Source of the DNA: Pyropia haitanensis
Lineage: Eukaryota; Rhodophyta; Bangiophyceae; Bangiales; Bangiaceae
DNA length: 64,000 nucleotides
Direction: 5' to 3'
NCBI GenBank assembly: GCA_008729055.1
Contig: SDUX01000004.1
Coordinates: forward strand, 6,402,559 to 6,466,558
In this document: piece by piece, positions 8,495 through 19,418 of the stretch
Layout: each line of letters starts with the position of its first letter
Position numbering within the stretch: the stretch's first letter is position 1
The notes under the pieces: model-generated
Database searches by the model: none
The model's input: the letters and a program-made list of their open reading frames with translations, nothing else
Told to the model about the DNA's origin: nothing
Position numbers and translations under genes: made by a program

Positions 8495-9789
8495 AGACCA
8501 GCCTGAACCAACCGTTTGCCAGCAGCCGAGAGCTATTGCGCGTCCCGCAAAGTCGTGGATGTGTCCGCAAGAAAGATGGTCGCTTCCTCGGCTCAGTCGC
8601 CGAGCCTGCATAATTTCTCGACAACAACAATATCCACTTTTTATGAGAAGCACTTGAACCAACAGTGTGCAGTGGCGCCCAGATCTAGGGAAGCACCGAA
8701 TTACTGTGCTTCCTCTAAAATGTGGATGTTGCTTGGACGTGCAGGTGTGGATTAATTGGTCCAGACGGCGATCTCATGCACCTTCACGTACCGTCAACAT
8801 CCACTTTTTATAAAACGCACTCTAACCGCAGTCAGCGAGTGTGTCGAACCAGCAAAGATTCTGCTTTGGCGCCACGCCCCCCGCGGCGGCGTCCGCGGGC
8901 AGCGTTGCCGCCGCCGACGGCAATGGCAGCGGCAGCGGCAGCGGCGGCGGCAGCGGCAACGGCGGGGCGCCGTCGCGCGCGGTAGCGTCGCCGGCGCCCG
9001 CCGGCAGCGGCCGCGGCAGCAGCTGCCGGGTGTTGGCCTTACCGGCGGCCGGAGCGCGGGGAGGGCCGTCGCCCTTCCCGCCGGCGGCCTTCTCGCCCTT
9101 TTCGTCGCTCCTGCCGCCGCCGGCGACGGCGAAGGGGGACGGGGTGGGGGTCTGGCCTCCGGCGGAGGCGCCGCCGCCTCCGCCTCCTCCGCCGCGCAGC
9201 CGTCGCCGTGGACGCCGGCGTAAGGGTCGGAGGCGGCACTGGCGACAGCGGCTGTGCCGGCGACGACGCCGCCGCGGCGGGGGGGGGGCGCAACTCCGAC
9301 GCCTCCGCTGACGGGGGCGCCGCGGGCGCCCGTGTTCGGCGCCCTCCCGGCACCGGATAGGGGGCTGTGGTGCTGGCCGTGGCGCGGCCGTCGTCTGGGG
9401 CGCCCGGTCCGGGCGCACCTGCGCTCGCTGCGCCGGGCGCGCTGGCCGCCGTGGCGGGGCCTCTGCCTGCCGCCCCTCTCGTGGCTCCCCCGTCGTCGCC
9501 TTTGTGGTCGTCTTAGCCGGCGCTACGAACGGCGCCGCGACCGCCGGTCGCCGCGGGCGCCCCTCAGGCTGTGTCTGTAGCTCTCCGTAGCCTGGTGGAG
9601 GACAAAAACCCTCTCAGATGCATGGAATCGACGATTTCTGGTCAGGTCAGGCGAGGATCAAATGATCCTCAGGTGAGGATCATTTGATCCTCATCTCCGG
9701 TAGAATAGACACTAGCTGGGAAATATTCTCAGACCGGCGGACCAAACTGTGCTTCAAGTTTTCCGGAACGTTCGATTTCGGACACCAAA
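8495..9789. other. intergenic with short direct repeats and GC-rich block
   Basis: ATCCACTTTTTAT is repeated at 8632 and 8799, each followed by a diverged copy of the same bases, and TATAAA lies at 8809-8814. A GCC-rich block (8870-9560) is open in several frames, including a 156-codon frame at 8841, but nothing distinguishes a coding frame. A palindrome cluster lies at 9653-9693. Confidence 0.35.
9653..9693. repeat. overlapping palindromes of GAGGATCA/TGATCCTC
   Basis: Four half-sites alternate in orientation and form three overlapping palindromes: 8-bp arms around AA, 12-bp arms (9660-9671 and 9674-9685) around GG, and 9-bp arms around TT. The arms are perfect. This could be a protein-binding cluster or the remains of a foldback element. 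Confidence 0.8.
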
Positions 9790-10142
9790 GTGCACTTTAT
9801 TTGCCCTACACAGGTGTGGTTTGGAATAAACAGTGCAGCCCGGTCGCCCGCCACCATCCGTCTGTTTCCTATCCCGTCACCGACGCGCCCCATTCCGTCG
9901 TCCCCCTGCCTGTTCGGCGCCCCCCTCCTCCACCGCTTCCCCCCCCCACGCGCGCCCCACCGCCGCCACTCCGACCATGTACTCGCCGTGGCTCACCCCC
10001 CCCCCCCCCCTCTCCCGTCCCACCGGTGGCTCCCCCCCCCGCCGCACCCTGCCGCGGCCGACGCGGACGTGGCGGCGCTGGAGCGGGCGGCCGCCCGCGC
10101 CGCGGCGGCCGACCGCTCCGCCGCGGCGCCGCCCGCGGTGGG

Positions 10143-10181
<39 letters not shown>

Positions 10182-10602
10182 TGCCGGGCGCGCGCGGGCC
10201 GCCGCGCTCGGCGCGGGCGCGGCGTATGGCGGGGCGGGCACCCCCGCGGCCGTCGGCGGCGCGGCGCGCCCCGGCGGTGGGCGCGGCGGGGTGGGGGGGG
10301 AGACCCCGACCACCGACGGGGAGGGGGAGGAGGAGGAGGGCGCGTACGGGTCTGACTCGGCCGGCGGCTACACCCCGGACGGGGGGGACGCTGCGGCGGC
10401 GGCGGCGGCGGCGGCGGCGGGGGTGGGCGCGGAACGGGAGGGCGACACGGGCGAGTATGGGGAAGAGGGGATTGGTGAGTACGAGGATGAGTATAGCGAC
10501 GAGGACGACGATGGTCTCGACGATGGCCTCGACGATGGCGATGACGACGGCATGCTGTTTGACTCGGACATTGACGACGTCGGGCCGGCCGGCGGGTTCT
10601 AG
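9790..10602 (+). CDS. hypothetical acidic low-complexity protein
   Basis: This open frame of 270 residues has a Pro/His/Ala-rich first half, a poly-Ala stretch, and a strongly acidic C-terminus with repeated DDGLD units ending in MLFDSDIDD and PAGGF. The acidic tail uses several codons per residue and is not simple repeat DNA, which supports translation there. I recognise no family. The N-terminus is uncertain. A better-placed ATG at 9977 (frame starting MYSPWLT) runs into a long C-run near 9996 and would join this frame only after a one-base shift. The real protein may therefore start at 9977 with a homopolymer error. Confidence 0.35.
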
Positions 10603-11582
10603 CCGCCCGCCGCCGCGTGGCGGTCTGGCCCGCGGGGAGGTGGGGGGGGAGGGGGGTGGGGAGCGACGGGCGCCCCGCGGGGGCGGCTGGGAAGAGGGGC
10701 GTGCGGGCGCTTGCGCCGCCCGCGGTGCGGGCCACCCGTCGTGGTGGTGGCGCTGTTGGTGGCGGCCGCGCGTGCGAGGGGGAGGCGGGAGGGGACGGGT
10801 TGCGCCAAGCCCGCCCCGTTGACGCCCGCTGGCCGCGTCGGTGGCCCCGACCCGCCCGTGCGGCGGGCGTCGCTGCGCGCGTCCCGCGCCATCCAACGGG
10901 GGGCGCTTTCGGCGCGTGCCTGCGGCCGCCGCCGCCGCCGCCGTTGCCGCGCGCGCGACGGCGGAGGGGGGGGGGGGCGGGCGGGTTGGGTGGCGGCCCC
11001 CGGCGGCGGCGGCGGCGGCGGCGGCGGCGTGCGTGGGTCCTGCCGCGGAGGGGGTGACGCACCCGCCGGGGGTTGCGCCGCCGCGGTGGGGGCGGGCGGC
11101 TCCCCGCGGTGGGGGCTGGCGGCTGCCCGCGTCTCCCCCCCTGGGATGCCCCGTGGGCGGCGCCTTGGTCGGCCGCGTCCGCGTCGTTGCGCTGGCCGCC
11201 CGTGGCGGTGGGCGTCGCGCGGCCGCGCGGCGGCGGCCGGCCGGGGCGGCCGTCGACCATGACGCCACGTGCGCGTCGAAGGGGGTGGCGGCCGCGGCGG
11301 GTGCTGGCTGTTTGACGCGCCGCTGGGGCCTTTTCTCTTGGTGTTCTGCACTCCCCCGCCGCCGCTCCCCTGCTCCCAGTGCGCAAGCAAAGGGCGCCAC
11401 CGCTGTGTTCCGTGTCCGTTTTCCCGTTTGCTTTCGTGCCAGCCCCGCTCATGGGTGCCGCCGCGGCCGCTGCTAGGAACACGCGGCGGCGGTCGTCCCC
11501 CCCTGCTTTCCCCTATTCCCCCCCGTTCCCCCCCCCCATCCCCCCCTCCTCGCCGAACCGCCCCCCCCCCCAAGCGCGCGCG
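10603..11582. other. intergenic, GC-rich, likely 3' flanks of converging genes
   Basis: Between the acidic-protein frame (plus) and the kinase (minus) lies GGC/CCC-rich DNA open in many frames on both strands. No motif or preferred frame is seen. It probably contains the 3' untranslated regions of the two converging genes. Confidence 0.4.
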
Positions 11583-13780
11583 TCACCTGCCCGACAGCCA
11601 CGGGTGCTCCAGCACCGCCGCCGCCGACGGCCGCCGCCCCCCGTCCACGACCAGGAGGTGGCGCACAAAGTCGCGGGCGACGGGCGACACGCCCGCCCAG
11701 TCCGCTTCCGGGAACCGCACGTCGCCGGCGAGGACTTCGCGGACCAGCTCCCGCGGCGACGCCGCGTCCGCGCCAAATGGCAGCCGCCCGCCAAGGAGCG
11801 TGTACGCAACGACGCCGGCCGCCCACACGTCGACCGTGTCCGTGTACGGCTCGCCGCGCATGATCTCGGGTGCCGCGAACGCGGGCGTGCCCACCTGCGT
11901 GCGCATGAGCAGCGACGCGGTGACGGCGGGGGGGACGATGCCGGCGGCGGCGACGGCGGCGGAGGCGGTGGGGCTCCCGGGTGCCGACACGGCCGCCGCG
12001 GCCGCCGAGGTGGGGACTAAAGAGACGGGTGAGCTGGCGGGGACGGGCTCCTTGAGCGACGCCGGCGCCGCGCCCGAGCCAGCGGTGGGCGACCCGCCGC
12101 CGCCGCCGCCACCGCCGCTGCCGCCGCCGCTGCCGCCCAGCACCCGGACTTGCCGGGCGAGCCCAAAGTCCGACAGCTTGACGTGCAGCGGCCAGTCCTT
12201 GCCCTGCGCCAGGATGTTGTCGGGCTTAATGTCCCTGTGGCGAGGCAGACGCAGGGGAGCGGGGGGGGCGGCAGAGCGGGCACCAGGGAGTGAGACAACA
12301 TGGTCAGTACGGTTGAGAGTGGCTAATAGGAAGAGGCGACACCAGCCGTGCTGTCTGGGGGAGGCGGGGGCACGCTGCACACGCACCCACAGGCGCCGCC
12401 ACGCAGCAGTTCTCTCACTCCCGCACCACCCTCACCTACCAACGTTGGCGCCCAGGCACACGAGTGTCCGCTCCGACCGATGCCTTGCCCCCCGACTTCC
12501 CCTCCCTCACCTCGTCCCCCCCAGCCACACACGTACCTGTGGACGGTGCCAATGCTGTGGAGGTACGCGATGCCGTGCATCAGCTCGTACACAATCCCCC
12601 GCGCCTGCTCCTCGGTAAAAGTGCTCCACGCGGCCATCACCTGCGCGAGCGTGCCGCCGCTCATAAACTCGCTAACAATGTGCAGCGACGTGTCCGTCTC
12701 AAAGACGCCGTACGTGCCCATCACGCACGGGTGCGCAACCGACTGGGCGATTGCCACCTCCCGGATCAGGTACTTGTAGTCGTCCTCGCCCAGCCGCGCC
12801 TTGCTGATCGTCTTGACCGCCACCTCCAGCCCGTCGGAGCGGCGGGTGCCCTTGCGGACGCGCCCAAACGCGCCCTCCCCGAGGCTCTCGTTGCTCACGT
12901 CGTAAAAGCGGGTGACCTTCCACTGCATCGCCGACGTGAGCGCCTCGAGCCAGGTCTCATAGTCGGCGGGCGACTCGGCCGCGAGCGTCAGCTTGCGCAC
13001 CGCAGACGACACGCTGCCGCCGCCGACACCGCCGCCGCCGCCGCCACCGCTGCCACCCCCACTGCCGCCACTGCCGCTGCCGCTGCCGTTGCCACCCACC
13101 AGTGGGTCCCCACCGGCCGCAGCACCGCCCAGGCCGCCAACGCCGGCACGCCCAAAAGGCCCGCCACTCCGCCGGCCGCCCAAGTCGCCAGACCAGCCTG
13201 CCAGGCTCTGCCGGTGCTGTGGCCGCGGCGACACACCGTGCGCGTGCGTTTTGGACTTAACCAGCGCGCCGTCGGCCCTGCCGCCGCCGCCGCCGCCGCC
13301 ACTTCCCGCGCGGGCGTCGAGGTGGAGCTGCTCTTCCGCGTCGTCGCCACCCCCGCCCCCCCGGCCCGCCCCAGCCGAGCGCATCTCAATGAGCAGCCGC
13401 AGCCGCGACGCGGAGGTGAGGAGCTTGGCCGCCGACAGGTCGAGCGTCCACTTGGCCACCCCCCCCGGCGCGTCGGCGCACGACAGGTGGGTGCCGCGGA
13501 CGCGGAAGTAGCGGCGCTTCCACGGCCCCCAACCCGAGGCCGGGCGCTTGAGGAGGGTGCCCTCGCAGCTGACCCGCACGATGCCCGTCACCGCGTCGAC
13601 GCCCGCGCCGCCAAACGACGGGATGGACAGCAGCGACTGGTGGAGGGAGAGGGAGCCACACGAGCTGAGCACCCGCGTCACGTCGGCCGACGCGGCGGGC
13701 GGCGCGTCGATTGCGAGCGGCCGGTGGGGGGCCATGGCGCCGCCGCCGTGGGGCGGAAGGCGGCGGCGGCGGGCGGCCAC
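11583..13780 (-). CDS. PH-domain Ser/Thr protein kinase (CAMK-like), two exons
   Basis: The CDS joins 13780-12537 and 12234-11583 across a GT-AG intron and encodes 631 residues. A PH domain starts near residue 70 (GTLLKRP, then WKRRYFRV) and ends near 287 (DYETWLEAL), interrupted by a Gly/Ser-rich insert (about 133-260). The kinase domain follows: glycine loop GEGAFG (301-306), lysine AVK (323), HRD (414-416, codon split by the intron), KPDN (418-421), DFG (437-439) and APE (536-538), so all catalytic residues are present. The activation segment carries an insert of roughly 65-75 residues of Gly/Ser/Ala/Pro. Membrane recruitment through the PH domain is inferred from the family. An alternative start at residue 16 is possible. 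PKD-like kinases also join PH and CAMK domains, but their C1 domains are absent here. Confidence 0.88.
12235..12536 (-). other. 302-bp spliceosomal intron in the kinase gene
   Basis: On the minus strand it begins GTACGT at 12536 and ends CCACAG at 12235. Splicing joins ...CACAG to GGACATTAAG and restores the catalytic HRDIKPDN motif. The intron is in phase 2. Confidence 0.92.
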
Positions 13781-14922
13781 GCTGCCCGCACCGGGGGGAA
13801 AGCCGTGCGCGCGCGCGGCAGCCGACGGCGAGCCGACGCAGGCGGTCGTGGCGCGCCGCCGACACGGACGCCGCCGACCAGCGGGGGAACCGCCGCGTCC
13901 ACGGTGGCCGCGCCGCGACTGGGGGGATGCATCAACCGCCAGCCGGTCGACGGCGGCAGTGGCGGGGGAGGCGGGCGCGGCGGTAGCGGCGGCGGCGGCG
14001 GCGGCGGTAACGTCAGCGGCAGCGGCGGCGACGGCGTCGACAGTGACGGCAGCAGCAGCAGCGTCAGCGGCGGTCGTGAGCGTCGCGCCAGCAGTGCCTG
14101 TAGTGAGACTGGGGCCCGCGGCGGCGGCGCCTGTGACCGCAGTCGCGCCGGGCAGGAGCGGGCTGCACCGCCACGAGCACGACCGGCTGGCCCGTCAGAG
14201 CCGCCCCCCCGGCCGGCACGCGGCACGCGGTCGCGGTGGGACGGAGTGGAGAGGGCGAGCCGCGCTCCGCTGTCCCCCCCTCCCGCAGCCCCTCCCCTCC
14301 GCCCCTCCTCTACACTGTTCTTTCTCCTCTTTCTCGCACCAGACCCGCCGCCTCTGCCTGGTCGAGGATCCGCCGACCGCGCCGAGCCGCCCCGCCGTCA
14401 CAATTCCGGGTGTTCCACCCCCCCACCTCCTCCCCTCTCACGCTCTCTGCATGTCGGGCGGCGCGCTGCTCACCGGTGGTGGGCACATTGGGTGGGGGGC
14501 GGAGAAGCGGGGGTGTTGGAGGAAGGAGCGCACCCGTGTGGGCGACACGGCAGCGGCGGAATAATTTTCGGGGGGGGGAGCGTCGCGCAGCGCCGCGTAG
14601 GAGGCGAGCAAGCGGCTCGCGAACAAGACGTGCGTGAGCACGACGTTGGCGCGGAGGGGACGAGGATCGCCTTGCATCCGCCAACCACGCCATTCCTGAC
14701 TTTCAACCGCACTATGTTTATTGTAAGTGTTTCATTTTGTATAATTTATGTAATTATGGTCCCATGGTCGCTGCGTCGGCGCGTGGTGCGCCGCACTTTG
14801 CCACGCCTCCACCCTTCCCTCTTCCGTGCTCCGAGTCCAGCTCCCCCCCACCCCCCCCTCTTCCCCCGCCGCCGTTTGCCACCTCCCTCTCCCCTGCGTC
14901 CCCGTCTTCTACCAAAGAAACA
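13781..14922. other. divergent 5' region between kinase and UBZ/PIP gene
   Basis: The two flanking genes are transcribed away from each other. The left half is GGC-rich and open in all frames. The stretch just before the plus-strand gene (14700-14760) is AT-rich (TTTATTGTAAGTG...ATAATTTATG) and may contain promoter elements. No gene is supported. Confidence 0.4.
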
Positions 14923-15079
14923 ATGCCCCCTCCCCCCATCCGTAAACGCCCTCGTACGGCCGACGCCACCCCCTCATCCCCCGCCAACCGCAGCATCCGA
15001 GACTACTTTGGCGGCCGACCGGCCGCCGCCGCCGCCGGCACCGCCGCCGCCGCCGCCGGCACCGCCGCCGCCGCCGCCG

Positions 15080-15114
<35 letters not shown>

Positions 15115-15607
15115 CCCCGCGGCGCTCCGCGCGGCGTTGGCATTGGCTGCCGCGTGCCCGTTATTCAGGGGGCAGCAGGCGGGAGAGGCGGGGGGGTGGG
15201 GTCGTTGGCATCCGGGCTGGCTGGCCCAGCCGCCACTGCCGGCGGCGGCGGCGGCCATGCCCGCAGTGTGGGTGGCACGCCTGCTACCGCCGCCGATGCG
15301 GCGGCCGCCGCCGCCGCCCGCGGTGGCAGCCGCGTCCGCTGGGGTGGCCGCGTTCCGCGGGTAGTCGTCGCCGGCACGCGGGGCGCCCCAGCGGCGGCCG
15401 CCACGGTCCCGTCGCCGTGTCGCCCGTTGCCGCCGGTGGGGACGACGGCCGCCTGGCCGCCCTCCGTCGCGCCGTTGCCGCCGCAGCCGCCGCCACCGCC
15501 ACCACTACCGACGCCGAGGGTGGCGGGGGGTGGAGGTCACCATCCGGCCGGCGGCGGCACGGTCGTGGCGGCAGCGCGAACGGCTGCTGCCGCTGACACG
15601 GCGGTGA

Positions 15608-15638
<31 letters not shown>

Positions 15639-17244
15639 GGGGACGCCGCCGCCGCCTCCTGTGCCGCCGCCGCCGCCGCCTCCTCTGCCGCCACCGCCCC
15701 CGCTGCCGCCGCCACCGCGGTCGCCACCGCCACGGTTGCCGCGGATGACGGCGCCACCTCCCCCCCCCTCACTATCGGCGTGCCCCATGTGCACCGCGCC
15801 GGTGGCGCCGGCCAACATGGAAGCTCACCTGCAGCTGTGCCTCGAGGGCACCATTGTGCTGTCGGGCGAGGAGCAGGAGGCGGCGCCCGTGGTGCTGTCG
15901 GACGCGAACGAGAAGGAGGAGGCGGGCATTGTGCTTTCGGGCGCGCCGGCTGACGAGGAGGACGAGGCGGGGATTGTGCTGTCGGGCGCCCCGGCCGACG
16001 AGGAGGAGGAGGATGAGGGGGAGGAGGGCGCGGGACTGTGCGGCGAGCCGCCGCCAGAGGCGCATGGTGGCACTGGGTCCCTACCGGTAGACGCAGGGGT
16101 GGCGACGGTGGCAGCCTCGACGGCGGTGGCGGCAGCGTCGGCGGCGGCGACGGCGGTGGGTGGGGCTGAAGCGGGGGCGGCCAGGGCTACCGCCCTAGCG
16201 GCTACCGCCGCCGCTGGCGCTACGGGCGCCACGGCCGGAGCTGTCGTGACGGCCGCAGACGACATGGCGGCAGGGGCATTGGCGGCAGTCGCCGTGTCGG
16301 CCGATTGCTGGGAGGTGCCGTCGCAGACGCAGAGCGAGGACGGCATCCAGCTGCTGTCCGACCACGACAGCGAATACGGGGAAGAAGAGGGGGCCGCTGC
16401 GAATGACGAGGACGGAGGGGGGGAGGCGGCCCTTGTGGCGGTCGCATCCATGTTGCCGCCGCTGCCATCGCCACCGCGGCGGCGGGCGCCAACGCCGCCG
16501 TCCATGCCGCTGCCCTTGCCGCCATCCCCGGCGCCCTCTGTGGGACCAGCGCCCTGGCCGTCGCTGCCGTCCGGTGCTGCACCGATGGATGTCGCGGGCC
16601 GTAGCAACGGCGACGCCGAAGGACCTCACGTCGATGCACGGGGCGGCTGGGGGGACGCTACCGCCGCCGCCACGGCCAACCGCAGTACCGCTGGGTGGGG
16701 TGGGGAGGTGTGGCGGGGAGCGGGGGCCGCCACGCCCCTGCCGCGGCGGCACCCGCCGCCATCGTCGCTCCCCGCTCCACTGGCGGGCCGCGCCGCGTCG
16801 GCGCAGCTGTCGCCGTGGCCCGCCGCGGCGCCGCTGCTGCTGCCAGCCGACTGGGCGATGGCCCGCCCTGGGCGGCTGCCGCCCGTCCCTCTCCCCCCGC
16901 GGCCCGCTGCTGCTGTCGACAATGGCGGGGGAGGTGTCGGTGGCGCCGCCGGCGGGGGGCGGCTGCCGCCCGCGGCGGGGGTCACTATGGCCGACCTGGC
17001 CGCCGCGCTGGGTGTGGCCGCCGCCTGCCTGCGCGCGACGCGGTCGCCGCCGCCGCGGGTGGCTGCTGGGGACGGCGGCGACGACGGCGGCCGCGGCGAC
17101 GGCTTTGGTGGCGGCGGCGGCTTTGGTGGCGGTGGCGACGACGCGCTCCCTGCGGCGGCGGCGTGCGTCGTGTGTGGGCGTCACCTGCCGGTGGGGGGAG
17201 CGCAGGCGCACCGGGCGTGCCCCTGCCTGATCGACGTTGGGTGA
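14923..17244 (+). CDS. PIP-like / UBZ4 / SIM adaptor protein, no catalytic domain seen
   Basis: The frame encodes 773 residues from an ATG in good context (AACAATGC). A PCNA-interacting-like motif NRSIRDYF lies near residues 21-28, after a basic stretch. A UBZ4-type finger follows a long Ala/Pro-rich region: C287-x2-C290-x11-H302-x3-C306. Four SUMO-interaction-like motifs come next (IVLSG, VVLSD, IVLSG, IVLSG), each beside acidic residues, and another (IQLLSDHDSE) further on. A second UBZ-like finger lies near the C-terminus (C748-x2-C751-x11-H763 then HRACPC). In other families UBZ4 binds ubiquitin, SIMs bind SUMO and PIP boxes bind the sliding clamp, so a role at modified PCNA or in DNA-damage tolerance is inferred. 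No nuclease, polymerase or ligase domain is visible. The last codons overlap a possible splice donor. Confidence 0.75.
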
Positions 17245-17983
17245 GCCGCCCGCTGTTCGTAGCGGGGCGTGGCCAGCGCCGGCCGCGCCGCCGCGTGCCG
17301 CCGCGTGAGGGTGTGCCGCGGCTCGGCACGGTGGCCTCTCTGTTGGAGTTTGGGTAGGGTTGGGGTGCGCCGGGAGCGTAGACGGGCACGCTGGCAGGTG
17401 GACGAGGCGGCGGGCGTGCGGGCGGGCGCCAGGTGCCCGCGCGGTGGTGCCCCCGCACGTTACCTCCCCCGCCCCCAAGCCACAACAAGCGGCCGCGGCA
17501 ACGACGCAGTCGTCGCGGCAGCCCCGCATCGACGACCTGTGGCGGCCGCCGCTCGCGGGGCGCGGCCACTACCCCAGCCGTGGTCAGACGGGGGGGGTTT
17601 ATCTGGGTGGTGCGCGCCCGGCGCTGTGGCCGCGTCGCCTCGGCCACGTGCGGGTGTTGCCTCTGGCTGTTCTCTCCTTGTTCTTGGCGCGCGAGTGCTG
17701 GCGCGGAGTCGGGGGTGAGCAGCCGGTGCCACGGCATCGTAACCGTCTCGATACCCCTCGCCGGAAGCCACCTCGATGCTGTCCTGTTATGCTCCCAGAG
17801 GCGCGACGCGTGGGACCTCCGGTTACAGGCCCTGCTGGAAACGGCGCGTCCAAGCTTGCCAAGCCGCGCGACCCCGCGGCCGAGGGGCTCGACTCACGAG
17901 TGGTCACGCTTGTGCTATTCCAATACGTGTGCCAACCGCCCGGGAAGACGCGCTCAAGGTGGGGCTGTCGCTTGAGCCCATAA
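17240..17983 (+). other. possible intron and C-terminal exon with second PIP-like motif
   Basis: The end of the preceding gene reads GTTGG/GTGAGC, a good donor sequence. An acceptor GGCAG/G at 17397/17398 would keep the phase and enter a frame that encodes RQPRIDDLWRP near 17520, close to the PIP box of FEN1 (QxRLDDFF). Without splicing the gene stops at 17244. The frame runs on to 17983, and its later part looks non-coding, so the true end is unknown. Confidence 0.35.
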
Positions 17984-18480
17984 CACTCGTGACGCTGCTC
18001 CTCGCCATCACCGCCGTCATCCTCAAGGCGGCCGTGCTCGTGTCGGTGGGATTGAAGCCCGAAGTGGGGAGCGCCTGCCACTTTGCGGGCGCCCTGGTAC
18101 TCGCCGCCGTCGTCGCGCTCGCCCTCTCCGCCATCATCGCGCAGACGGTGGCCGCGGTGCAAGGCGCCGCGTGGCGGGCGGTGACCACCGGCACGGGGGT
18201 GCTGATCAACGCGCCGTCGCGGGTCCGCGCGGCGCTGATCGACGCGACCAGTACGCAGGTGGTGGTTGAGTCGTCCCACGTCATCACTCACTCACTGGAC
18301 TCACTGCCGTTTGTGCGGGAGCCCGCATCTGTGGAACCATGTCCATCCGGCGTCAACAACCACTTTTGTCAGACGAGCACGTGGGAGTGGGTGCATTTTT
18401 TTCTTCGCCCTCGAATCCTGTTGCTGTCCCTACTTGCTGTGCCTGCGTGGTGCGCTGTAAATACCTGGATTTGTCCGTGA
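17776..18480 (+). CDS. possible small membrane protein
   Basis: The frame encodes 234 residues with two hydrophobic segments, about residues 70-92 (LVTLLLAITAVILKAAVLVSV) and 104-128 (ALVLAAVVALALSAIIA), and a third near the C-terminus (ILLLSLLAVPAW). The middle part has regular codon usage, while the first 55 and last 60 residues look like flanking DNA. It may be a fragment or decayed copy of a transporter. The segment order is faintly like cation-diffusion facilitators, but their metal-binding Asp/His residues are absent, so I do not assign it. Confidence 0.3.
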   Translation: MLSCYAPRGATRGTSGYRPCWKRRVQACQAARPRGRGARLTSGHACAIPIRVPTAREDALKVGLSLEPITLVTLLLAITAVILKAAVLVSVGLKPEVGSACHFAGALVLAAVVALALSAIIAQTVAAVQGAAWRAVTTGTGVLINAPSRVRAALIDATSTQVVVESSHVITHSLDSLPFVREPASVEPCPSGVNNHFCQTSTWEWVHFFLRPRILLLSLLAVPAWCAVNTWICP

Positions 18481-19418
18481 TCTTTGGCTGTGCGTGGCCC
18501 GCGAGCCACCGCCTCCGCCCGGGCGCACGGTGCGCACCGACACCGCCACGCGCAAGGGCCGGTCCCAGGGACCGATCCCCTCCTCACCCTGTCCCTTCTG
18601 GCGGTACTGTACACATCGCTGAGCAGCTGGTCGCCTGTCGAGTCACCCGTCGCCTGAGGGCAACACCGGAGGTGGTCTGTGGCGGCTTCTTTCGCAACCT
18701 GGCCCAGCTCCACGGTCAAGCGCTTCCTGTTCGACCTGCCCCCCCGTGGGGCGGAGCGAAGCAGGGGCGGGCCGCCAAAATAGCAAGAAACAACCTGTCA
18801 ACAGTGCCGGGGGCGGGTGGCCACGACGCTTGTCTATTGTTGTGGGAAGGAAGCGCCCCGCAGACGGGCGACCGGGGGCAGGTGCGCGGGCGCGTGGCCC
18901 GCCAAAGGAGCTGACGGATTGAGGGGGGGGGGAGGGGGCGTCCGCACCGCCTGGGGCGGTCACCGCACAGCAAGACCCACCGCCGTGTGCACGGGACGGC
19001 GCGACTTTGCCCAGCGTCTGTGGAAAGGGGGCAAGGGCGACGTGCACCGGCTGCCCACGATAGGGGGGCGGGGTGGGCGACGGTCAGGGGATGAGATTGG
19101 CCAAGCCGGGGGACAGAGGCCGTGGTCGACTGGATTTGCGGTGGTGCTCTGGGTGTGCAGGCGCAGTGCAGGGAGGGGAGAAGCGAGGAGGGGCGGGGCG
19201 AGGAGGGGCGGCGAGACGGTCGAACGCCGGTCGTCACCTGCTTGGCGACGGCCCCATTTGCTGTCTTGAGCCCAGCGGTGGGGCCCCGATCCACTGGACA
19301 CCGAAGCCACGGCAGCATCCCCCCAGCCGACGGCGGCGCCCCCCACCCTCCACCACCCTGCCAGGCTCCCCCCGCCGCCCCCCCATTGCGGCCCGTCCCC
19401 GCCCCCCGAGTTCGCATC
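18481..19418. other. intergenic, nothing recognised
   Basis: The stretch is mixed GC-rich sequence. A long minus-strand open frame here is antisense to the next gene and carries no motif. A purine-rich GGGGCGAGGAGGGGCG tract lies near 19180-19210. Confidence 0.35.

Noticed and set aside
17776..18480. Assignment of the small membrane protein to cation-diffusion facilitators
   Set aside because: The hydrophobic segments fit loosely, but the metal-binding Asp/His residues and downstream spans are missing.
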